Source of the DNA: Granulicella sp. 5B5
GTDB lineage: Bacteria > Acidobacteriota > Terriglobia > Terriglobales > Acidobacteriaceae
Assembly: GCF_014083945.1 (NCBI RefSeq)
Contig: NZ_CP046444.1
Coordinates: forward strand, 1,550,001 to 1,614,000
Direction of reading: 5' to 3'
DNA: 64,000 bases
Shown: positions 43,421 to 49,642 of the stretch, in pieces
Numbering within the stretch: position 1 is the first letter of the stretch
How the letters are laid out: every line of letters begins with the position of its first letter
Position numbers and translations under genes: made by a program
The notes under the pieces: model-generated
Seen by the model: only the letters and a program-made list of their open reading frames with translations
What the model was told of the DNA's origin: nothing
The model's database searches: none

Positions 43421-43464
43421 GGGGGTGGACGAAAACCCTCCTGTTCACAGACGCAGGCGCTGCC
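43421..43464 (+). promoter_or_regulatory. Conserved upstream element, copy 1
   Basis: GGGTGGA, two variable bases, AAAACCC, then TCCTGTTCAC and, seven bases on, GGCGCTGCC. Nearly the same block occurs at 48951-48992 on the same strand. Here it ends 61 bp upstream of the receiver-protein ATG. GGGT/ACCC can form a small stem. It may be a promoter or regulator-binding site; I do not recognise it. Confidence 0.5.
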
Positions 43465-43525
43465 TAGAGTAAGGACAGCTACTGCCAGAAGCTGTGATTT
43501 GAAGACAGAGAGGTTGCTGAACTCC

Positions 43526-43897
43526 ATGGCTAACGTCCTGATTGTTGACGATGACAGTTTGGTCCGAGAGTCCCTCTCCGCGCTGCTCATCGAAAGCGGA
43601 TACCAAGTTCGATCGGTGGAGGAGGGCTTTTCAGCTCTTGCCGAAGCGCAGACGAATACGCCGGACGTCCTGCTCTCCGACCTGCGCATGCCTGGGATGT
43701 CCGGCGAGGAGCTGATTCGAGAGGTGCGGCATCGCTTCCCCACGGTCAAGGTGATCGCCATGAGCGGCTCCTATTCCGGGATTGAAGTACCAGTCGGTGT
43801 CGCAGCCCATTTCTTCTATGAAAAAGGCACGGACAGGCGCTCGCTCCTGCGCCTGCTGAAGACGTGCACCGAGCCCACGCCAACTCATCTGATGTAA
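43526..43897 (+). CDS. Stand-alone receiver-domain protein (CheY-like)
   Basis: 123 residues from ATG 43526; the open frame upstream contains the conserved element and is not protein-like. Complete receiver residues: Asp8-9-10 (LIVDDDSL), phospho-acceptor Asp52 (LLSDLRMPGMSGEE), Ser in IAMSGS and the Lys in FFYEKGTD. There is no output domain, so it either acts by binding a partner or is a phosphate sink. No kinase gene is adjacent. It faces the end of the GTPase/OmpA cassette and carries copy 1 of an upstream element that is repeated on the other side of that cassette. Confidence 0.85.
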   Translation: MANVLIVDDDSLVRESLSALLIESGYQVRSVEEGFSALAEAQTNTPDVLLSDLRMPGMSGEELIREVRHRFPTVKVIAMSGSYSGIEVPVGVAAHFFYEKGTDRRSLLRLLKTCTEPTPTHLM

Positions 43898-43900
43898 GCC

Positions 43901-44092
43901 ATGGATACGATGTCCAGCACCAAAACGGTTTGCGTGTGGAGACGATGCGCCCTCTGCCCTTCATCCATCCTGGTTCTCTGTCCGGAGTGCGGAAGAGGAA
44001 GCCCTCCGAATCCACAGATGCGAGGTTTATCGGAGCTGGAGCTGAAGGTATGGAGCACCGCACACAAGGCCAGCCAACAAGATGAAGGCTAA
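43901..44092 (+). CDS. Possible small Cys-rich protein
   Basis: A 63-residue frame starting 4 bp after the receiver stop. It has a Cys-rich segment (CALCPSSILVLCPECGRG) that could bind zinc, and a more polar C-terminus. No strong ribosome site is visible, and overlapping frames on the other strand are open too. The position immediately behind the receiver gene is the main reason for listing it. It may not be expressed. Confidence 0.25.
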   Translation: MDTMSSTKTVCVWRRCALCPSSILVLCPECGRGSPPNPQMRGLSELELKVWSTAHKASQQDEG

Positions 44093-44130
44093 TTGGAGCT
44101 GCGCGATACTGTTCTCTTATTGCAACTGAA

Positions 44131-45684
44131 TTACTGTTTGCCATCCAGAAGAACGTTGAAGGTAACTCTTCTGTCAAGATAGTCCTCGTATGCGTCGGCG
44201 CCAGGTCCATCCGGCGCTGCGTGACCAAGGCCCATGGCCGAAAAATACTTCGGATCGATACCGCGAGCACCCAGCAACGCAATCATGGTTTGCGCACGCT
44301 GCTGGCTGACTTCGGCATTTCGGCTTTCGGAACCGGTCCTGTCGGTATGCCCAACCACCTGTATCTGGATTTGCTTTCCCTGCGCGGTCGCATCAGCGAT
44401 CAGCGCACGCATCTGGTCGCCGATCGTATCCAGAACGGGAAGCTGCCCCATCGGGATGTCAGCAGCGTCTTCCTCAAAGTAGACGGCTTGCTTATGCAGC
44501 GATGCAGCTTCGTCCCGCAGCCGGCGCGCACCCGCGAACCGCGGATCGAGCGATAGGTACTGACCCCACTGCTCGTTCACCTTCGACGGTGAGAGGTGAT
44601 ACTTCGCCAGCAGAGAGTATGGATCAGCCGCCATGGGATCGCGCAGTCCGGCGAGGGAAAACGTTGACCAGCCACGATGCGCGTCGATCACAACGACGCC
44701 AGGCTCGGCCTTGAGGGCGCGAAGATAGTTGTGCCAACGGATGCCGGCGCACAGAGGGAAGAACGCAGCGACAAGCGCAGCAGTAAGGACAAGGCCCGCC
44801 GCGACCTTAGGCTTTGTATACGACGGGGCCGCGGCGCTGGCCGTTCCGAGGAGAAAGTCATCCAGCCGAGCATCAATGCCTGCGATTGGCCGCCCTGTGG
44901 CTTCGAACGACGCAAGCTGCGGGCGAAACGTCTCGTTGATCGCTTCAATCCGGTCGGAAAAAGCTGCCTCCAGTTGAGGCGGCAGCTGACCCCTTACAAC
45001 CAGTGCAAGAATCGCGAGCGGCCCGTGCAGGAGCCAGACCTTGAACTCCCCGATGTGCAGGACTTCGAGATCGTCCTGCTTGTTCGTCGTGAAGGAATCG
45101 CGAACGAAGTCCTGCAGAGCTGTGAGCATGCCGACGACGAGGCTTGGGTCGCCGAGAAGGTCCGGGTCTCTGCTGGATTCGGCGAGCAGGAGTCCTGTCT
45201 TTCGATGGATGAGGTAGACATGTTCGACGCGGTAGGTAAGGCTGCGCGCCAGAGCAATCTCTCCGAAGCTCTTGCCAGACCGCAGCGCTTCGATGCGCCA
45301 GCCCCAACGCTCGAGGGAGAATCCGTTGGCCAGAACGGAGTTCAGGGAGTCTAAGATTTGCTGCATCGAGTGAGCGACGGCTTTGCGCACCGCTTGTCCG
45401 ACGATGGGAAAGAGTGCGTTTGCCAGAAGCTGCGGGTCCCGCTCGACAGAGATACGCAGCGCCTCTTCAACCACCGGCTGCAATGTGGGTTGTAGCCGGC
45501 GGTCGGCCTGCACAGAAAGCGACAAGGCCTGCACGAAGATCTTGCTCGTCTCCTGAGATCGCAGGTTGGGATCGTCCAGCCTCCGGCGCAGCTCCTCCAG
45601 TTGGCGAAGCTGATCTCCGAGGAGAAGGTTCTGGAGTTCGACGAACTCGTTCTGAGATGACCGCTGCTCTTCAGGCTGAGTCAA
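44131..45684 (-). CDS. OmpA-C domain membrane protein of the small-GTPase cassette
   Basis: 517 residues. The N-terminal ~310 residues look cytoplasmic: a helical segment (LGDQLRQLEELRRRLDD) and an alpha/beta part including GEIALARSLTYRVEHVYLIHRKTGLLL and LGTASAAA. One membrane helix lies at ~315-335 (VAAGLVLTAALVAAFFPL). After it, ~385-510, is an OmpA-type peptidoglycan-binding domain (IQIQVVGHTDRTGSESRNAEVSQQRAQ region). The topology would link the cytoplasm to the cell wall. The start is TTG 45684 with AGGGG nearby, because a stop lies close upstream and no ATG is near. It is the last gene of the cassette, 30 bp after the coiled-coil gene. Confidence 0.8.
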   Translation of the reverse strand: MTQPEEQRSSQNEFVELQNLLLGDQLRQLEELRRRLDDPNLRSQETSKIFVQALSLSVQADRRLQPTLQPVVEEALRISVERDPQLLANALFPIVGQAVRKAVAHSMQQILDSLNSVLANGFSLERWGWRIEALRSGKSFGEIALARSLTYRVEHVYLIHRKTGLLLAESSRDPDLLGDPSLVVGMLTALQDFVRDSFTTNKQDDLEVLHIGEFKVWLLHGPLAILALVVRGQLPPQLEAAFSDRIEAINETFRPQLASFEATGRPIAGIDARLDDFLLGTASAAAPSYTKPKVAAGLVLTAALVAAFFPLCAGIRWHNYLRALKAEPGVVVIDAHRGWSTFSLAGLRDPMAADPYSLLAKYHLSPSKVNEQWGQYLSLDPRFAGARRLRDEAASLHKQAVYFEEDAADIPMGQLPVLDTIGDQMRALIADATAQGKQIQIQVVGHTDRTGSESRNAEVSQQRAQTMIALLGARGIDPKYFSAMGLGHAAPDGPGADAYEDYLDRRVTFNVLLDGKQ

Positions 45685-45714
45685 TTTGCCCCTTGCCGTT
45701 ATGGCACTCTTCCG

Positions 45715-46317
45715 TTACTCAGATTTGGAAGCTTCTTCATGGTCCAATTGTGACGCCATCTCGCGTAAAAGATCGGACATGAAAGCACGGTCCGTCTTTT
45801 GCGTGCGCAGCTCCGAGACCCGCATCTCCATCAAGGAGCGGAGACTGTCGTGGTGCTGGCTGATCTCATCGAGCAGCTTCCTCGACTCGGTCATCAACTC
45901 TTTCCGAAGCGCACTATCGCCATCTCTCGCGTTAGCGTCAATGTCGTTCAGGCGTTTGGAGAAGTTAGTGTGGCTCTCCTTCATGTCTCGTTCGAGATCG
46001 GTGAGCGAGGAGGTACGTTCTTCTCTTTCGCCCCTGAGGCGGGCTGCCAGGGCCTCGGACTCGCTCTTGAAGAAAGCCTCGATCGACTCGAAGCGCCGGC
46101 GCATAGTCTCTTTCAACTCGGCCGTCTCTCGATTCAGGTTCTCTTCGAGGCGCAGAAAACGCGTCTCGTAGTTCTTGATCTGCGATCCGAAGATGATGTC
46201 ACGAATTTTGTCGACACTCGCCGCCGCCTCAGGAGCATGCTCCTGAGAGGTGGCCGCATCGTGTTCGGCTGGAATGCTCTCCGTGCTGGTACTGAACTCC
46301 GACATAGTCCTGTCCAT
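45715..46317 (-). CDS. Coiled-coil protein of the small-GTPase cassette
   Basis: 200 residues, charged. After a disordered N-terminus of ~35 residues, the segment VDKIRDIIFGSQIKNYETRF leads into a nearly continuous coiled coil to ~residue 190 (heptads in LEENLNRETAELKETMRRRF, LTDLERDMKESHTNFSKRL). I recall similar proteins with an IRDxIFG-x-Q-x2-YExRF start beside GTPase/OmpA genes in cyanobacteria; that is memory, not a search. No enzyme motif. It probably bridges the GTPase module and the membrane OmpA-type protein. ATG 46305 is an alternative start. Confidence 0.75.
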   Translation of the reverse strand: MDRTMSEFSTSTESIPAEHDAATSQEHAPEAAASVDKIRDIIFGSQIKNYETRFLRLEENLNRETAELKETMRRRFESIEAFFKSESEALAARLRGEREERTSSLTDLERDMKESHTNFSKRLNDIDANARDGDSALRKELMTESRKLLDEISQHHDSLRSLMEMRVSELRTQKTDRAFMSDLLREMASQLDHEEASKSE

Positions 46318-46496
46318 TTCCGTTTCAACTCAAAGCTGCTTTATCAAAGTGTAGAAGACTTTGCCCCTCAGCCTCCAGCCGGTCCTGTCAAATTCACTGA
46401 TTTTAAGGCATATTTCCTATGATGCGCATAACCTTCGTCAAGACGGACCTACTCTCCATCGACCGCCGGGCCTATATTGGTATCTGAATAACTTGA

Positions 46497-47003
46497 CTAC
46501 ACCTTATGTTCTAACACCGAATCTTCAGTAAGTTTCGGCGGCGTCTCCGGCCGACCAAATGTAAAACGCCTCACGGCCTTCCAGAGTAGTGTCTTTTCGT
46601 GAATATAGGTCTGGTATGACTCCTGCTCTTTATATAGCTCCTCGTCAGGATGGATGAGTAACAATCGGCGCCCATTCATAGACAAGGCATAAGCAAGCAG
46701 ATGGACCTCTTTCCCGTAGATATTGTTCTGGGTCCAGAAGTCCGATTGGATGTGACTGTCCCTCACGGCTTGCTGCCAGAACTCATGGGCTTCTGGCAGG
46801 AACGATTCGAGAAACGGGAGCCGGGCCATTACAGACCGGCCAAGGCCCAGGTCTGCAAGACAATCGAACCAGGGGGGCGTCGCCTTCGCCAAAAACAGAT
46901 CTCCCTCTACTTCTTCCAGAAGGACATACTCGATCGAAGAGAGCATACGATCAAGTGCGTGAATCCCCTCCTCAGAGTCGAGCTCAGTGGCCTGCATTGC
47001 CAT
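46497..47003 (-). CDS. PAS-like small protein of the GTPase cassette
   Basis: About 168 residues from ATG 47003; TTG 47018 or ATG 46997 are alternatives. The reading frame overlaps the end of the GTPase gene, so translation is coupled. Hydrophobic/aromatic pattern IEYVLLEEVEGDLFLA, PPWFDCLADLG, FLPEAHEFW, SDFWTQNN, KEVHLLAYALSMNGRRLLLIH resembles the beta-strand order of a PAS fold as seen next to some bacterial kinases and cyclases, followed by a short helix (YQTYIHEKTLL). No cofactor residues can be assigned. It may be a sensory partner, GTPase regulator or effector. A ~180-bp gap separates it from the coiled-coil gene. Confidence 0.6.
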   Translation of the reverse strand: MAMQATELDSEEGIHALDRMLSSIEYVLLEEVEGDLFLAKATPPWFDCLADLGLGRSVMARLPFLESFLPEAHEFWQQAVRDSHIQSDFWTQNNIYGKEVHLLAYALSMNGRRLLLIHPDEELYKEQESYQTYIHEKTLLWKAVRRFTFGRPETPPKLTEDSVLEHKV

Positions 47004-47532
47004 CACCACTGGTTTCAATCATGCGTTGAGCGAGATCGAGAAACATCTTCTCAACACCCTGGCCCGTCTTGGCGCTGGTGATGCGAACGTCCCACCCTCG
47101 TTGAGTGAGCCGCTCGGTGATCTCCTCCATGCTCGGGCTCCACTCAGCCACCAGATCGGCTTTGTTCAGGGCAAAGATGAATGGCACGGGGCCTAGAATC
47201 TGGATGACCTTCTGCTGAAGTGCGATGGCCAGGTCCACAGTGTCGGGACGAGTGCCATCCGCGGCAAGCAGAAAGCCGGAGGCGCCAAGAATCTGAGAAG
47301 GCTTCAGAGTTTTCAGCGGAGACTCACCAGCCAGGTCCCATATCACGAGATTCACCTGGGAGCCACCGATAGAACACTGCTTCTTATCGATCTTGACTCC
47401 GACGGTTGTGTGATATTTTTCCGAAAAAATACTATCGACAAATTGTGACACTAAGCTTGTTTTACCTACGCTGAACTCACCGATCAGGCAGATCTTCTTC
47501 TGAACAACCATGGCTTTTGCGGGCGGTATCAC
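46984..47532 (-). CDS. Rab/Ras-like small GTPase
   Basis: 182 residues from GTG 47532, which has AAAGGA ten bases upstream; ATG 47511 lacks a ribosome site but also precedes the fold. All five G motifs are present: GEFSVGKT (18-25), switch-I Thr in HTTVG, WDLAGE (65-70), NKAD (123-126) and TSAK (152-155). The position equal to Ras Gln61 is Glu70. There is no C-terminal cysteine, so no lipid tail; membrane contact would come from partners. This is the eukaryote-like branch of prokaryotic Ras GTPases (Rup type) rather than MglA, by inference. First gene of a four-gene unit with PAS-like, coiled-coil and OmpA-C proteins. Confidence 0.9.
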   Translation of the reverse strand: MIPPAKAMVVQKKICLIGEFSVGKTSLVSQFVDSIFSEKYHTTVGVKIDKKQCSIGGSQVNLVIWDLAGESPLKTLKPSQILGASGFLLAADGTRPDTVDLAIALQQKVIQILGPVPFIFALNKADLVAEWSPSMEEITERLTQRGWDVRITSAKTGQGVEKMFLDLAQRMIETSGDGNAGH

Positions 47533-47644
47533 GAAGTACCGATCCTTTTCTCCCTCTTAAGTGAGGAGATCCTCATGCAAGTTACGTCGACATGTATTCT
47601 CACGGCGACTGAGAAGTTCGTAAATGAAAGTCTCCAGGAGGCGA

Positions 47645-47686
47645 AAGCTCTTCGACATATATTCCTATTCCGCTTTCGAAGAGCTT
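47645..47686 (-). promoter_or_regulatory. Inverted repeat in leader of the GTPase operon
   Basis: agctcttcga (47646-47655) and tcgaagagct (47676-47685) are perfect 10-bp complements separated by 20 bases. In the ~190-base leader RNA this would form a stem about 115 bases before the GTPase start. A smaller dyad gaggatctcctc follows nearer the start. Confidence 0.45.
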
Positions 47687-47711
47687 CTGCTAAAGCCATT
47701 TACATAAACAC

Positions 47712-47756
47712 TATACCGGTATATCGCAGTATATTATTGCAAGCTGGCAGAGACAA
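47712..47756 (-). promoter_or_regulatory. Promoter with palindromic operator for the GTPase cassette
   Basis: On the minus strand, TTGTCT (47756-47751), 17 bases, TATACT (47733-47728): a good sigma70-type promoter. The perfect 12-bp palindrome tataccggtata (47712-47723) falls at the expected transcription start, where a bound repressor would block initiation. Confidence 0.6.
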
Positions 47757-47845
47757 ATAGTAGCACCTTCACAATAAGCGATCACGCGAGTCCGCTCGGC
47801 TTGCCGCAGGCGGCGAGCGCCCTGAACCCGATGATGTGCAGATAA

Positions 47846-47879
47846 CCGATGTACTCAGAAAAGCTTCTGAGTACATCGG
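47846..47879. terminator. 15-bp perfect hairpin between LuxR gene and GTPase promoter
   Basis: ccgatgtactcagaa / ttctgagtacatcgg with loop aagc. It lies ~280 bp after the LuxR-type gene stop (minus strand) and ~90 bp upstream of the GTPase promoter. No T-run. It may end LuxR transcripts or bind a regulator; the rest of 47533-48159 holds no supported gene. Confidence 0.5.
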
Positions 47880-48159
47880 ACGCACAACCCCTCGTTCGCA
47901 TCGTCAGGGGTCGGCATTAACTCCGAGTTGAAGAACAGCTCGATCCTGCTTCAGCGAATACCACCTGGATCTTCAGATCCCTATTGCGATGTGCTCTCTG
48001 CTTTGAACGCACGGCGAATTGCTGCATGAAGTTTACATCGCCTCAAATCGAGTGGAAGGGGTGGTTTTACCCCACCCCCCGTCACATCCGCGAAGCGACA
48101 GGACGCTCACAACTCAGGGTTGTTGTGGCCTCGAAGAGTCGATGCGTTCAGGACCCAGC

Positions 48160-48828
48160 TTAGCGAGCACCCATGTTCTGCTGGTGTTTGAGCGCATATT
48201 GACGCGCCTCCGAACGATTGTTAGCACCGATCTTCGCGTAGAGCGTGCGAAGATGCCAGCGCACCGTTTCACGGCTGATAAACAACTCGTCGGCGATCGC
48301 CTGGTTCTTCTTGTCCATGCCGAGCAGGCGCAGAATTTCTTCTTCACGCTCTGTAAGTTTCTTGCGAGATATGCTCTGGTCCAGCATCCATTGGCGGGCC
48401 AGAGCCGCCAGAACGTTTCTGGGGTACCAGAGGTCTCCGCGTTGTATTGCAGTGATCACAGCGCGCAACTGCTGAGGCGGCGCATCGAGGGCGAGTACGC
48501 CGGAGCAGCCCGCAAGCAGCGCGACTCTGTAGACGTCGTTGTGAGAGCTGTTGCTCAGCGCAAGAACTTCTACCGTGGACAGGTACTCGACCGCAGGGAC
48601 CTGCTCCGATTCCAGTTGTTCGAGCGATTCAACGTCGACGATGAGTATCACTGAGCCCACCAGCTTGCAGAAGCGCACGGTTCGCCATGAATCCGGCTTC
48701 GACTCGAGGATGTGGCACTCAGGCAGTGATTGCGTGACAAACTCTCTCGATCTCCTCGTCAGTCCGGCTGCTACTAACGTGACATCTTCGGGCTGCTTAG
48801 AGAAATGAGGCGTCAGTGGGTGATCCAT
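48160..48828 (-). CDS. LuxR/NarL-type regulator with degenerate receiver
   Basis: 222 residues. The C-terminal ~65 form a LuxR-type HTH (LTEREEEILRLLGMDKKNQAIADELFISRETVRWHLRTLYAKIG). The N-terminal ~140 have the length and strand pattern of a receiver, but the first strand (VTLVAAGLTRR) lacks the acidic pair, and only Asp65 in LIVDVES remains near the phosphorylation site; the GDLWYP segment before the HTH is as in NarL family members. So it is probably phosphorylation-independent. It lies upstream, on the same strand, of the GTPase cassette and may regulate it, perhaps through the palindrome at 47712. Confidence 0.85.
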   Translation of the reverse strand: MDHPLTPHFSKQPEDVTLVAAGLTRRSREFVTQSLPECHILESKPDSWRTVRFCKLVGSVILIVDVESLEQLESEQVPAVEYLSTVEVLALSNSSHNDVYRVALLAGCSGVLALDAPPQQLRAVITAIQRGDLWYPRNVLAALARQWMLDQSISRKKLTEREEEILRLLGMDKKNQAIADELFISRETVRWHLRTLYAKIGANNRSEARQYALKHQQNMGAR

Positions 48829-48950
48829 AACTCAATACCATAACGATCTATCCCGCGGTTTACCAGTTGCCGCCTATGAGTCATGGATCTTCCATGCTAG
48901 CTCCTTAGCCGAACCTATGCAGACATCCCACCCGCTCTGTCATACGCAGA

Positions 48951-48992
48951 GTGGGTGGATAAAAACCCTCCTGTTCACGCCGCGGCGCTGCC
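48951..48992 (+). promoter_or_regulatory. Conserved upstream element, copy 2
   Basis: GGGTGGATAAAAACCCTCCT followed by GTTCAC and, five bases on, GGCGCTGCC. It matches copy 1 at 43421-43464 in order and spacing, with two substitutions in the first 26 bases. Surrounding sequence does not match, so the block itself is conserved. Confidence 0.5.
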
Positions 48993-49143
48993 ATTAACCT
49001 GTATTTGCAAGAACCGCTCTGAAGCAGAGTTATTCGGTGGTCCTTTCTATGTATGCCTGCTGCACGTCAGGGATTTCACGTGTCAGAAGCACTTTCCGAT
49101 TTCCGATTATGCCTATGGAGGATCCCTGTCTTCCACTTTAGGC
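48993..49143 (+). ncRNA. Possible short transcript between conserved element and terminator
   Basis: A stretch of ~150 bp bounded by element copy 2 and a strong terminator. Long frames here start inside the element and look random. The best small frame is ATG 49049 to TAG 49141 (30 residues, beginning MYACCTSGISR, GGTGG eight bases upstream). I cannot tell whether it is a small RNA, a small-peptide gene or neither. Confidence 0.3.
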
Positions 49144-49199
49144 CAAGCCGGTCTTCCGCTGGGGAACTGAGGCTCCAGCGGAAGACCGGCTTGTTTCTT
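49144..49199. terminator. Strong 19-bp-stem terminator
   Basis: caagccggtcttccgctgg / ccagcggaagaccggcttg, perfect, with a 12-base loop, followed by tttctt on the plus strand. There is no obvious gene just upstream on plus, which supports a short transcript there. 49200-49472 after it holds only unsupported frames and the tRNA promoter. Confidence 0.8.
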
Positions 49200-49472
49200 G
49201 CGTGCAGCCCCAGTTGGGATTGGTATTGGCGAAGATACCATTCGCGCAACTATCAAACGCGGCCACGGCGGTCTACAGAGCATACTTCTCCGAGTTCGAG
49301 ATCTATGCTTACGCCGACGCAATGCCTCCGACTTTGTCCTTCACCCGCTACACCATACAATGTTTATCAGGTTCGGTGAGCCGAGCGTGTCTGCGTTCGA
49401 CCTGATGCGGTTGCTGGCTACAGCGACATCCTGGTCATGCAACGGCTCATCCATCCGACGCCCGTCATTGCA

Positions 49473-49548
<76 letters not shown>

Positions 49549-49572
49549 GTTCCCTCTTCGCCCCTCCCACGT

Positions 49573-49621
49573 AAAGAGAAAAATCCCCGTCCTGCCGCTG
49601 TGCTGCAGCGACAAGACGGGG
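49573..49621 (-). terminator. Rho-independent terminator after TonB receptor
   Basis: On the minus strand a GC-rich stem (ccccgtc...gacgggg with inner cgctg/cagcg) is followed by attttt ctcttt. It lies 22 bp after the receptor stop. Confidence 0.8.
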
Positions 49622-49642
49622 TGTGGAGGATCGAGATTTGAA

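Noticed and set aside
47575-47760. 61-residue plus-strand frame in the GTPase leader region
   Set aside because: It runs across the minus-strand promoter, palindrome and inverted repeat and has no protein character.
49200-49472. Plus-strand open frames of 67-94 residues before the tRNA
   Set aside because: Several frames are open at once, none has a ribosome site or recognisable protein pattern.
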